Positions 21,973 through 31,962 of a stretch of DNA of 31,962 nucleotides are shown in pieces; positions within the stretch are counted from its first letter, which is position 1; the number at the start of each line of letters is the position of its first letter. Under the pieces are notes generated by a model that saw only the letters and a program-made list of their open reading frames with translations, did not search any database and was not told where the DNA came from. The DNA is from Apostichopus californicus (lineage: Eukaryota > Echinodermata > Holothuroidea > Aspidochirotida > Stichopodidae), in contig JAIPMN010006072.1 of assembly GCA_020650975.1 (NCBI GenBank), positions 1 through 31,962 of the forward strand. The letters are read 5' to 3'. A program made the position numbers and the translations under genes.

Positions 21973-23213
21973 GTTACTAATATTTGCGAGTGCTAGTTCT
22001 GAAGAAACCCTTATTGTGGAAGAAGTTGAATAATGAAGGTGATCCCAGGACGGTAGTGGAGCAGTATCAAACCAAGAGGACCAAGTAACACACAGAAACT
22101 ACACACTGATTGTCAATGTTGGCCAACGTACATACACAATAAATAAACGTTAACGCTGAGTCCGCGTGGGTTATTCGTGTGAGCAGCTGAAATTCAAACA
22201 AAATGGCTGAAGTTTCGTAGACTATACTTTTCAGCCGTTTCTGTATGCTATGGTACTAAATATTCATAACGAGGTCATCGTTATGACAACTATCAACAAA
22301 GGACAGAATGGTTGCTACTGGTGAAGATGTACACATAATGCATGTGAGGGTGACCGGTGTGCAATGAATAGAACAAGCAAATATTAGATAGAAGAAATAG
22401 GTCCTACAGTACGTACAACTTACAAGCGGAACTTGGTTGAACCATAAACTTCAGTTGTCTTTACAAGTGGAAGCTTTGAAACTTGCTGTCAGCGTCATTT
22501 TCTTAATTTCAATTTGGTAATCTTGGATGTTTCTTGTGTTGTGGTAAGCTTCGAAGTATAGTCCATCAATGAATAACAAGAAAAGACAAACACAGCTAGC
22601 CTCAATTTTCAATATGGATCTAGTCCTACTAGCCTAGTACTAATTGTAGTAGTAAGACAGAGTAGGCTAAGGCTTTCATAGTCTAAGTAAGATTGGCCTA
22701 GTGTGTTCACAGGTCGTTTTTAGGAGTCTAGCTTGTGGCAGCAGTAACTCTAGGTTGTGCCTTTTCATAATTTAAGCAATATATAATTATAACACTGTTT
22801 CCTTGTCATTTCTTGAAAGTGTAAATATGTCTAGCTTTTAACTACAACTTTAACTATAAGGCTCTCAAGTCAAGTTGTGCAAGGCTGTTGCCTACAATAA
22901 AGCTTGCTCTTAGGCTGTGTTGAGGAATGTCTTCACTTTATGACAAGCTTTCACAGCCATATTACAATGAGGCCATTACAATTGGCAAGACAAGACATGA
23001 AGATGAAACTTGACCCAGTTGGCAAGCTAATGGAAACATATTATAATTTAAAGAAAACAATATATGTAAGTCTAGCATTATTATAACATGTTGTTTCATT
23101 CATTGTTGTTGTGTTACATTTCATTCAATTTTAGTACTCACAATATGACATGAATGCCCTTTTAATTTGATTCCACAGAGTTTGAAATTGAATAACTAAT
23201 ACTCTATTTAACC
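21973..23213. promoter_or_regulatory. Divergent ALYREF/TEKT4 intergenic region
   Basis: There are 1,241 bp between the two start codons, transcribed outward. CG dinucleotides are enriched around 22100-22280 near ALYREF. An 18-bp inverted repeat with 5-bp spacer lies at 22264-22286. On the TEKT4 side, AGTTTGAAATTG follows an acceptor (GATTCCACAG, ending 23178), and a donor GTAAGT at 23066 suggests a non-coding exon ending at 23065 and a 113-bp 5'-UTR intron. Transcription starts cannot be fixed by reading. Confidence 0.5.
22264..22286. promoter_or_regulatory. Perfect inverted repeat around an AGGTCA half-site
   Basis: Nine-base arms TCATAACGA and TCGTTATGA flank GGTCA; with the preceding A this makes AGGTCA, the nuclear-receptor half-site. 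It lies 291 bp upstream of the ALYREF start codon and 928 bp upstream of that of TEKT4. The symmetry is seen directly; a regulatory role is inference. Confidence 0.35.
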
Positions 23214-26200
23214 ATGGCTGATGCTGGTGCAACTCTCTTATCACGGACAAGAAGTCCTCCTTATCCTATGGCTCCTGCAATGACAACTATTGGGACAAAG
23301 ACAGATGAGGCCCTCGCCAAAAGTCTTGCTAAAGTAGCCACTCTTGGAGAAAGTGGGGCAATCGGAATTCCAATGGGTGCCCCTGCTTCTACAGGTTTCC
23401 GTTCTGCCAAGCACACACCCGAAGAATGGCACCAGTCAAATTACCAGCGATATTACCAGAGCTTCACAGATCGCGACAACGCAGAACGACTCAAGCATGA
23501 ATCCAAGCAGTTGTCCAACGAAACAGAAGCTTTGACCCAGAGAACCCAAGCAGATGCGACAAAGAAACTGGCCGAGAGGATGAACGATATCAATTTCTGG
23601 AAGGTTGAACTGGACAGAGAGATCAAGGAAATGATTGAAGAAACTGATCTCCTTTGCGCTCAGAAGAAGCGACTGGAGAATGCTCTAGACGCTACGGAGG
23701 TCCCTCTCAACATTGCACAAGACAATCTGGATTGCCGAAGCCGAAGACAAGAAGTTGATTTAGTCGGGGATCGAGTGGAGCTAGCTCTTAATAAGGTGCG
23801 TGATAGTTTTGTAAAGAAATATAAAAATATATTTGTTCTCAGAAAATTATTCACTCCTGGACTTATCCTTCCCACCCACTTGATAAAATTTATATCTATT
23901 GCTTTTTTATGTCTTTTGGGTCATCAGTTTATTGTGACCAATTATGCCAAACAATTGTCGATCATTTTAAAACAATATAAGCATTTTATCTTAAAAGTTG
24001 TTTAACTCATTGAAATGTTTTGTTTCTAATTCAACGTTCTTAGAATGACTTTAGAATGTTGAGCCCCAAGAACTTTTAGCAAGAAAACTTCATCTTAATT
24101 CTATTAAAAAAAAACTAAATCATTTTAAAACCAATACCAAACCATATATTATGAAATCCAATCAAATAGGTGCTATTTTTTCACATTGATTAACATGTTT
24201 ATATGCTTATATTTTTGTCTTTGCCACAGGAAGTCGAAATTATCAGGAAAGTGCAAGATTTGCTTAAGAGAACAATTGAAAATGCAGATAGACAAATCAA
24301 GTAAGTAACTGTACATGAACTTGTGACATTATTCCTTGATTTTGATTTGAAGGATTCTTATCAGCACACATCATACACAGCACTGGGCAAATTCTTAAGT
24401 GTTTTCTCTGGTTGTTGCTCGGACAACCAGGCCTTACGATTTGGTTGTCCGAATAGCAAATTTTTTGTTTGAAAATAATGCTGCCAAATAACAATGACAA
24501 ATAGTTACACTGTACAAGACATACGTGTAGGTTAGTAAAAAGACCACTCAGTCTAAGGGAATGATATCAATTTCTAATTTACCTATTTGAGGGTATTAAG
24601 TTACATTTTGCAATTTGAACTTGATGTAAACAACTAGTAGTCTGCTGGAAAATCTGCACAGATGAGTTTGGTTGTCCGAACAGAAATTTGGTCGTCTTGG
24701 ATGATTGAACTACCTTTAAATGTTTTTCCTGCAGCAGATTAAAAGTAAAATTGAGAAGCCTTTACAATTTCCCAAATAACTGAACATCATGGCAGAAACT
24801 TGTTCTAAGTTTGCTGTTCTTGAGGAATTTAATGAAAATTTACCTACTTCCATAATAACTTTGTTCTTCATCTTTCTATTACTTTTTTCACTAGGTTGAA
24901 TCGTGGTGCTAAGCACAAGCTTACCATGGACTGGTCTGACAAAGTTCAAGCGTTTGAAATCGATGAGAAATGTACAGGACTGAACAATAATTCTACAGAA
25001 ATCCAGTACAAGGAAGGATCTGCTAAATTCAACAATGTGTAAGTACCCCCTCCCCTGCATTACTATGAACTTCTTATGATGAAACAAGGTATTTTGGATG
25101 GGGAATATCAGTGGAAAGGTCTTGTAATCCAAAAGCTTCAGATGAAACAAAGAAAGTACAAATATTTATGGAAAAAAAAGGAAAAATCTTGAACATCTCC
25201 AGAACATATAAGGAGCTCATATATGCATGGTATGATAGCCTAATATGTATTGTATAGTTTGTACAAAATTGATGTTGGTCATAGTTCATTTCAGGTCACC
25301 ACGTGTCAAAACACCAGGTGTGCCCACTATGAAAATAGCACTTGACCTTGTCATTTCAAAGTTCAAAGTGACAGATAATGTCATAATATTTTTGCCTGAA
25401 TAAAATGCTGATATGACTCAGGCAGGGCTCAAAGAGTCCAAAAGTTACCTCAATTGGTCTCTCTTGGAAGATTATTTATACCTTAGAGATGACTTTTGTG
25501 TTGGAGTATATGTATAAACAATTTCATGAAGAGCTTTCATTCAATTGTTAAAGAGATGGTTGCATAGTGACATGGCTGATTTTAGTCAAACACCTATGGG
25601 TCTATATTTCATGTAGGAACACTGTTCTTTCTGGATATTGAAGCATTTAGGAATAAATATTCACATTTTCTCCTTCATTTCTTGGGTTCATACCATTTAC
25701 AATCAGGCTAATGTTCATGTTGTGCTCATTATTTAGGCACTGTACACATGAAATCTTGCAACAGACTAAACATTTTAATGATGGCAAGGAATCACAAAGC
25801 CACTTGGCTTTCTGGTTATTATATATGTTTCTAGATATTCCAAAATGTACTATTTATTTAGATTTGCTTAATACACAGAGCTGTTTTCTCATTCTTCTTT
25901 ATAGCCAAAGCACCCCTGAATCTTGGGCTGAGTTTTCCCACGACAACATCGTAAGGGCTGAGCACGAGAGACTGGCCTCCCAGCAGCTACGTAACCTTAT
26001 CGACCAGATTGTCACTGACACCTCTAATGATATGCGTGAGCAATGTAACACTGTCAATTCAGAATTTGCTCGCAGAATCGAAGAGATGAATGATGCCAAG
26101 ACAAAGATGGAAAATCATTTACAAAAGGTATGCATGATGTCTATTTGGTCTACTGACACTACAACACACACCTTTATTTTTTGTTGTACACTAAATCAGT

Positions 26201-28110
26201 GCATGACCCAACAATTTGGTCACAGGCAAAAGGGAGGAGGGGAGAGAGATTGCTCTAGTATTACCCAATTTCTTCCACCCGCCCCCTCCTCCCACCCCAA
26301 CTTTATTCCAACGACTTTTGGCTACTGCATGATAGTGTGTTTTCAAAAGAATTCCAGAATGTGACACCCCCTCACTAGTCAAAGAGACAGTTTTCAGCAA
26401 AACCAGTGATTTCTATCTATAGTTAATCTGTTGTAGTGTTACCAACTTTGTGCACCTGTGTTTAAAAGTTGATTGAGCAACTGAAATTCGAATATGATCA
26501 CCATTTATCACGAGTTAACTTCAGATTAGTAATATTTCCCATATTCCTTTGTAACAGACCGTCCAAGAAATTGCTTCCATGGAGGACAATGTCCGTCTCC
26601 TGCAGAAGTCCATCAAGGACAAGGAGGCACCGATGAAAGTTTCCCAGACCAGACTAGATAGCAGGACCAACAGACCAAATGTAGAACTCTGCCGAGATCC
26701 AGCGCACTTCAGGTAAATTTCAGTAATAAATTGTTGACTGTGGATGATTGATTGGTGCACTCAGTACATGGGTAATCTACAACAGAGCTTCTTGTCCAAA
26801 GGCAATTAAGTTCTTTACTTGTGAACAGTACTTTCATAGCGGGAGAAGGGGGGGGGGATGACTCAGGGGGCCACAGCCCTGGAGCTGTGTGTGAATTATG
26901 TGGAAAGACGTCACCGAGGAGTAACAGGAAAATATAGAATAAAGAATGTGTTTGCATTTTCATATATACATAAAGAAAAATGAAAATATAAAAAGGAGGC
27001 CTAGTGACATAATTTTCCCAAGGGCCTGACCTGGCTCTAAACACCTCGTCTTTGGGGAATCTTGAGAGAGCCAGTCCACTTTCAGTGAAAGCAATCAGTC
27101 ATTCCTTATTAACCTGTTTGGACAATCAATTTGCTCTTTGGTCAATCCTAAAAGAAAGTCAATAATTTTCCCTAGGACAAAAGCTGGCTCTCATCACCTC
27201 TGCTTGGGGATGTCTGAGAGAGTTCCAATGTATTTTCAGTGAAAGCAATCAGTCATTCCTTCCAGAATTGTTTGGACTATCAATTTTGCTCTTTTGGTCA
27301 ATTTTAAAAGAAATTTTGTAATACTTTGTAATAATAAGTTTATAATAATTAGCTCCGTGCTACAGCAATTCTTTACGTTGAGTGTAAGAGAAGGGTATCG
27401 CTGATTCGTAGATGCTTCATGGAAGAAGAGCACATGTTCAAATTACTGCCCCCAATTATAAACCATTGAAAAAGCAAAAATCTTTCTTATATTTGCTTTA
27501 ATAGAGACAGACAACTCATACAATGATAACTACACTAATTGGGATTTCAAGACTGATCGAATGATACAGATTTGCAAAGATCTTATCTTTATGGACAAAA
27601 AGCGCGAATGCTTTTTGTTAGGTATAGAGCAATTTGCAAAGTAAAGTAACTCATAAAAAAATCCAAATTTCTCACTCATGTCACCGGTTGTCTCAAAGAC
27701 TAATTTTGCCATCTTAAAATAATCTCTGACCCCATGTAACAGTGATGCTTATTCAATACTCTCAAGAATATTCAACGAGAGGTTACCTTGTTACATCAAC
27801 CGTCAGAAGAAGCCGTTGTACTTGTTTCATCATCATATTCTGCCATGAAAATTTGTCACAAAAGATAACACATAATAAATCTTTCCATTTTAGGATGGTT
27901 CAAGAGGTGGGTGAAATTCAGAATTCCATCGATCACCTCAACCAGAAACTGGCCGATTCTCAAGCCTCTCTCAAGGATCTGATGGACACCAGGATGACCC
28001 TCGAGAAGGAGATCGCACTGAAGAAGAACAGCATCTTCATCGACCGTGACAAGTGTTTGAAATTCAGGACCCGATACCCTTCGACCTCGCGCCTCGTCGG
28101 CTACCAGTAA
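23214..28110 (+). CDS. TEKT4: Tektin-4 (tektin-A type), axonemal microtubule inner protein
   Basis: Coiled-coil filament protein in the lumen of ciliary and flagellar doublet microtubules. Six coding exons give 463 aa: 23214-23795, 24230-24300, 24895-25038, 25905-26127, 26558-26712 and 27894-28110; all introns are GT-AG and phases close. The start ATG has an ideal context (ACCATGG). After a variable N-terminus (1-60), residues from FRSAKHTPEEW onward are tektin rod: long heptad helices, ALDATEVPLNIAQDNL (about 157-172), and the tektin signature RPNVELC at 379-385. The C-terminus SIFIDRDKCLKFRTRYP and final GYQ match tektin-4 rather than tektins 1, 2, 3 or 5, judged from memory of the human protein. 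The neighbours are unrelated in function. AATAAA at 28385-28390 or 29464-29486 could end the transcript. Confidence 0.96.
23796..24229 (+). other. TEKT4 intron 1
   Basis: Donor AATAAG|GTGCGTG and acceptor TTTGCCACAG. The exon-1 frame stays open for 69 further codons into the intron by chance; that extension ends in AT-rich non-coding text. Nothing else is inside. Confidence 0.85.
24301..24894 (+). other. TEKT4 intron 2
   Basis: Donor GTAAGTAAC and acceptor TTTTTTCACTAG. It holds a GGACAACCA hairpin at 24419-24452 and a further GGTTGTCCGAA at 24668-24680. Confidence 0.85.
24419..24452. repeat. 11-bp-stem hairpin, GGACAACCA family
   Basis: TCGGACAACCA and TGGTTGTCCGA form a perfect 11-bp stem around a 12-base loop. 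A near-identical stem lies after TEKT4 at 29089-29126. Confidence 0.85.
25039..25904 (+). other. TEKT4 intron 3
   Basis: Donor AATGT|GTAAGTA and acceptor CTTCTTTATAG. The frame of exon 4 is open upstream to 25711 by chance. No embedded gene was recognised. Confidence 0.85.
26128..26557 (+). other. TEKT4 intron 4
   Basis: Donor AAAAG|GTATGCA and acceptor CCTTTGTAACAG. A C-rich patch at about 26270-26300. Nothing else was recognised. Confidence 0.85.
26713..27893 (+). other. TEKT4 intron 5
   Basis: Donor TTCAG|GTAAATT and acceptor TTCCATTTTAG. It contains a run of ten G at 26848-26857 and the 154-bp tandem duplication at about 27010-27318. Confidence 0.85.
27010..27318. repeat. Two-copy tandem duplication, 154-bp unit
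   Basis: Copy 1 (about 27010-27163) and copy 2 (about 27164-27318) share TTCAGTGAAAGCAATCAGTC followed by ATTCCTT, then TTTGGAC-ATCAATTTGCTCTTT, GGTCAATCCTAAAAGAAA-like text, and at their starts AATTTTCCC and GGCTCT. Divergence by substitutions and small indels indicates an older event than the repeat at the left edge of the window. Confidence 0.85.
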
Positions 28111-30496
28111 AAAACTGGACGGCTTGCGGAAATGACCGCCGCTTGCACATAATTTAAGGACAAGCATTATCCAACAACCAAACATGTAATCAAATATTAT
28201 AAACATGACAGAGATGGAAAAGTTTAGATGATTTTGTTAATTACATTGAAATACATCACTCAACAAATAAGATGAATATTTGCAGATTTGATCTTATTTT
28301 AAGGTTTTTCTTCCCCTAAAGATGCTCCCTAATGATTCCATAACCTTGGTGCGCAGCTCGAATGAGAAGCTATGTGTCTGAAGGAATAAACAATAGAATA
28401 AGTTACAGAGGAAAACAGCTTCAGTGATAGTCATGTGACTTTTTCCCCAAATTCCCAGAATTCTCAAGAAGTAGGTTCTACTTTCGATAGCCATAATCTC
28501 TAAAACAATAACTTTGAGAAAATTAAGCTACTGTAATTTCACATTACAACATTGGATGAACGACTAATCACACAGAGTGTATGTAGACATCTTTTAATGG
28601 AAGTTTTGTGAGCAAATACAAATGATTTGAAATGTGTTTTAAAGGCTGCAAATGAATCGAGAAGAATAATAGCTTACCTAACCTAACAAGTATCAACAAA
28701 CCTTATTACAGTTACATGTAATGTTATAGATGTCAATGTGTATGATGTCATTTATCAGAGGACCAAATGTCTGTATGGATGACCAAGAGTAGCTTCGAAA
28801 GTCGTCAAACGGTTGACTTTTTGTTTACATGAAATTCAGAGTACATTGTAACTAAATACAACTAATAGGTCAAATGATAAATTGATATTGCCCTACATCA
28901 CCATGGAGATGCTGAAATGCAAAAGTACTGGTATACATATGATTCACCCAAAGGAGTGTTTTACTGGCCCAAAGCTGCTGTTCTATTTACCAAACCTACA
29001 ACACATCTCTCCTACAGTATACATATTGGACCTTTGTCATTTTGCTACAAATTTTCAGACCACCAAATTTGCTGTCCAGAGTTTGTTTTTGGACAACCAT
29101 ACATAACTTAAGACCTGGTTGTCCAAGGGACAACCATAAATTCCTTATTTAATTGTACTGTATTTTCCTTACATGATGCCCTAATTAATTTTATTTAATG
29201 GATATTTTCTCATATTAACCAAAAATATTTATTGCTAGACATATTGATAGACATATTTGAAAGCAACGATGCACAAACAGCTTGTGTAAATAAGTATTTA
29301 GAGGTAACAGTTTTACTGGCCGATTTTGAAACAGGTCTGTTTGCCATTTGTTTCTAAGATTGTTAGATTATGGCGACACATCTAGTTGTCCCTGTTTGCA
29401 GTATGAAACACACTCTGATACATTTTTGTTCATAATTTATGATGAATGTATAATGGTTTTGTAAATAAACTGAAATTGTCAATAAAAAGTTGATGCTGTT
29501 TCTAATATTACATCATGTGTCATAGTACATCCTATTTTAATTAGTCTTCTGTTAAAAAGTTACAAAGGGGAGAAAGTAGTATCATGTTTGATCCAGAATC
29601 ATCCCCACAGATATGTAAACAATATTTGAAAGTATGGGTCTGCTTTGCCATTTCCAAAAGTTGTGGTTATGACACAACTTTCACAATTCAGTTGTTGTCA
29701 TTTCCTGATTGCAAATTGCTAACATCCAACAATTGTTTTGCATTTTGGAAAATTGTTCTACAACAGAACATGCAATAGGAGGGTGAGGAAAGGAGGGGGA
29801 GGGTAAGGGGCCTGTTAAATTTTCAGCATGAATGTTATTGTCATTGCTCCCTCCCTTGGATTCAGGGATCCTAGACCAGTTTCGTTGATGGCACTCTCTT
29901 TAGGCATTAATAGCCAAAATGACTCTCTCCATGCTGCTCCTTGAAAAATATTTCTACATATCTTCTTTCCTCATAAATTAAAGCAAAATCAAGAACAAGA
30001 CCACATATAAACAATAAAATGACCAATAATGAGAAGTCAATATCTTGTTTTATTCCATGAGCTTCTACTGACATTGTTCTAATTAGTGATTATACCAATT
30101 CATAACATTTTCTATTCAATTTCAATCAACCAATTAGAACACTATTTCCAGAAGGGGAAGATGTGCACTTAAATGAATATGATTTGATTTCCACATATCA
30201 TCTCCCAGGCATGGTGTGCACGTTAGTACACCTATGTCAAAATGCAAATTGAGAGATTCTAACAAATTTTGCTGGTACTTACTTCACTTATATAAAAATG
30301 AAATCTTCCATGAGATTTTCGAACTAAATTCGAACTAAACAAATTTATCAAAGCAGACTCTAAAAACTGTCTTAAATAGACAAGAAAGGGCATGTGCCTG
30401 GTAACTTAAGTTTTCTGCCTCTTCTTGTCTGCATATCAATGCATCTAGTATCTTTGATTATTTATACTTCAAGAAACTTAATCAAACACACAGAAT
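28111..30496. other. TEKT4 3' UTR and 3' flank
   Basis: About 2.4 kb after the TEKT4 stop codon. Plus-strand AATAAA sits at 28385-28390, 29464-29469 and 29481-29486; a minus-strand AATAAA at 30049-30054 may serve NDUFB10. Apart from a hairpin at 29089-29126 I see no recognisable element. Frames at 28882-29111 and 29584-29778 have no family resemblance. Confidence 0.5.
29089..29137. repeat. GGACAACCA hairpin, second copy
   Basis: TTGGACAACCA (29089-29099) and TGGTTGTCCAA (29116-29126) pair perfectly over 11 bp with a 16-base loop. A third GGGACAACCAT follows at 29127-29137. If TEKT4 ends at the distal AATAAA signals, this would be in its 3' UTR. Confidence 0.85.
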
Positions 30497-30829
30497 CAGC
30501 AGGACAGTGAAAGTTTCCACCTTCAGTTTCAAAACTTTTGCAGGAAAATGTTCCAAGGAGGTGTACAACATAAAAAGGTGGATGAAATTCTTGTCCAATT
30601 CAATCCTTTGCCCACATCTCTCGTGTATACAGATGAACACAAAGCGATATCTAATGATATCGACATCCAAATAAAACACGAATGCCGCAATATCAGGCCT
30701 GGTCGAATTATTTTTGACTCGCAGATCTGATATCCAAGATATGCGCTGAATGGGTAATTTGATAGAATATCGCATGTCTCCGATGTAAATCACAAAAATA
30801 TCACACAAAAAGAAGTCTCATGGAATAAA
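30497..30829 (+). other. Unidentified open frame, possible terminal exon
   Basis: A plus-strand frame runs from after a CACACAG (possible acceptor ending 30496) to TGA at 30728-30730, 77 codons, with mixed charged and hydrophobic residues and no low-complexity bias; its end reads RPGRIIFDSQI. AATAAA follows at 30824-30829, about 95 bp past the stop. I do not recognise the protein, see no upstream exon and note that the acceptor's pyrimidine tract is weak. A chance frame in the 3' flank of NDUFB10 remains the simpler view; the opposite strand is also open for 108 codons. Confidence 0.2.
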
Positions 30830-30953
30830 CATTTTGATAATCTGAGGTCACATTTTGAGTTCACTCCTTCAGACATCTCCTTTTCTTTTTTTTGGGCTGT
30901 TTTACCAGATAAGAAACTCTCTCTTCAAATAAACACCTATAAATGCTTTGTTT

Positions 30954-31962
30954 TTATGCGGCCTCTTTCTCTCGTTGCCTTTCTCTCATCATCCTCTGTT
31001 TTTGCTTCATCAAACATCTAAAGGATGTGGATGCATATCCTAATTCTCCATCTGTGAGTGACAAAAATTCTCATTATCAGTATCATACTTCTAATAATCA
31101 TAAATATAGCATAACCTGGTAATGTATTATGGCAAAGTACCAATTATGACGCACATTTCGATTATTTCATGATTTCATCATAGGGATGGAAAGTAGGCAC
31201 CAACTTAAGTCGACCTAGCAAGTCTCTCGATGTGTTTCTCACGAGACAATGACATGAATTTGCAAAGTGAGGTTCAAATCCTTGCTATCCAGATTTAAGA
31301 AACTTTGTTACAGTAACCTATATCAGCTCAACTATTTTTTTTGTGGCTAATCATGCCCTACTGTAAAAGAAGCAAAATATGATTCTATTATTTCGGTTTA
31401 ATATTAAAAATTGTAGCAGTACTTAGTGACATATCATCTCCTTGGCAGAAATTATACTTTTAAAATTAGTGGCTTAGCAGGGACATCATTTTGTAAAAAC
31501 AAAGGAAAGGGCTTGCACTGATATGTGACATAAAAGAACACTTCACAAAGAGTGTAGAAATCTCATTCTGAACAACAGCGAAACAAATTCCACAGAAGAA
31601 ATCACCAAAACAGTGATATGATCGAATGATGACATTGGTAAACAAAATCCCCGAAATTATGATCATTCTATGTGTCACCCATGAATTGATGATGTTGCAA
31701 ATTATCACGCTATGTATTTACCAAATTTAATTAACAAATTTCAAATTGTTTTATCTCACCAGCAGTACAATATTATTTACTTGGATTGATGTGGTTTTCG
31801 TATAATATATATTTAAAGCATGAGGTTTTGTTCTACCATTAAACAAACACTTACATTTTGTTTCATAATTGTCACTGGCTTGCTCAAAGTCTTCCAATTC
31901 CTTCTTACACAGCTGATGAGCATTCACTCCTTCCGTTCGAAAACAGACATTCAACTCTTCTC
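30954..31962 (-). CDS. NDUFB10: NADH dehydrogenase 1 beta subcomplex subunit 10, 3' part
   Basis: Accessory subunit (PDSW type) of respiratory complex I, on the intermembrane-space side of the distal membrane arm. Only the last two coding exons are inside: 31855 to beyond 31962 and 30954-31051, joined across an 803-bp intron (donor AAAAT|GTAAGTG, acceptor GTCACTCACAG) with the Tyr codon split T|AT. The visible 68 residues include ELNVCFRTEGVNAHQLC, where two cysteines are 11 residues apart as in human NDUFB10 (from memory), then KKELEDFEQASDNYETK and, from the last exon, FRCLMKQKQRMM and a basic C-terminus ending at TAA. The cysteine spacing fits the disulphide-stabilised fold imported through MIA40. 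The gene is convergent with TEKT4. The N-terminal part lies outside the window. Confidence 0.88.
31052..31854 (-). other. NDUFB10 last intron
   Basis: 803 bp bounded by the GT donor at 31854-31853 and AG acceptor at 31053-31052. The minus-strand frame at 31466-31708 has no family resemblance. Nothing else was recognised. Confidence 0.75.

Noticed and set aside
22196-22220. Short ATG frame (M-A-E-V-S-stop) upstream of ALYREF
   Set aside because: Reads on the plus strand, stops after five codons and has no support as an exon.
23796-24005. C-terminal extension of TEKT4 exon 1
   Set aside because: The open frame past 23795 loses heptad character at a good donor site and the tektin sequence resumes exactly at 24230.
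25711-26364. A separate 217-aa protein
   Set aside because: It is TEKT4 exon 4 with chance open intron sequence on both sides; the splice sites at 25904 and 26128 bound the coding part.

Overview
This is an animal nuclear genomic window: AT-rich, with intron-split genes using GT-AG junctions, long non-coding stretches and many degraded mobile elements. The encoded proteins (a tektin, the mRNA export adaptor ALYREF and complex I subunit NDUFB10) are pan-metazoan. The repeat style points to an echinoderm, perhaps a sea cucumber: diverged GACCTTTGACC-type tandem repeats, AGGCCTA-rich tracts, tRNA-derived SINEs and a CR1/L2-like LINE tail. That placement is an inference from composition, not from a species-specific gene.

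Layout. Positions 1-9,700 hold no gene I can support. They contain an exact 109-bp direct repeat at 226-bp period (1-335), a CpG-richer segment with a 33-codon ORF (1376-1690), a tRNA-derived SINE (about 3270-3665), a 150-bp tandem duplication (4155-4456), a second tRNA-headed SINE (5965-6110) and simple repeats. From about 8.9 to 10.2 kb the sequence looks like the 5' end of an unidentified minus-strand gene: a CpG-rich block with two good minus-strand splice donors. A 331-bp hAT-type MITE with a perfect 8-bp target duplication follows (10194-10524), then about 0.8 kb of diverged tandem repeats.

Three genes occupy the right-hand part. ALYREF lies on the minus strand (14255-21972; six coding exons, 274 aa, complete). 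TEKT4 (tektin-4, tektin-A type) lies on the plus strand (23214-28110; six coding exons, 463 aa, complete). NDUFB10 lies on the minus strand (30954 to beyond 31962; its last two coding exons). ALYREF and TEKT4 are divergent, with 1.24 kb between start codons; TEKT4 and NDUFB10 are convergent. I assembled each gene exon by exon, and reading frames and splice phases close without internal stops. The genes share no pathway: ALYREF acts in nuclear mRNA export, tektin-4 in the axonemal doublet, NDUFB10 in mitochondrial respiratory complex I.

ALYREF introns carry an antisense CR1/L2-like LINE 3' fragment, a tRNA-like SINE head and a 1.43-kb foldback-type element with about 100-bp arms of roughly 20-22-bp subrepeats and an 8-bp target duplication. 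I see no CRISPR array, operon, virus or unusual defence system. The most unusual items are the foldback element, the recurrent GGACAACCA hairpins in and after TEKT4, the orphan promoter-like block near 10 kb, and an unidentified plus-strand open frame at 30497-30730.
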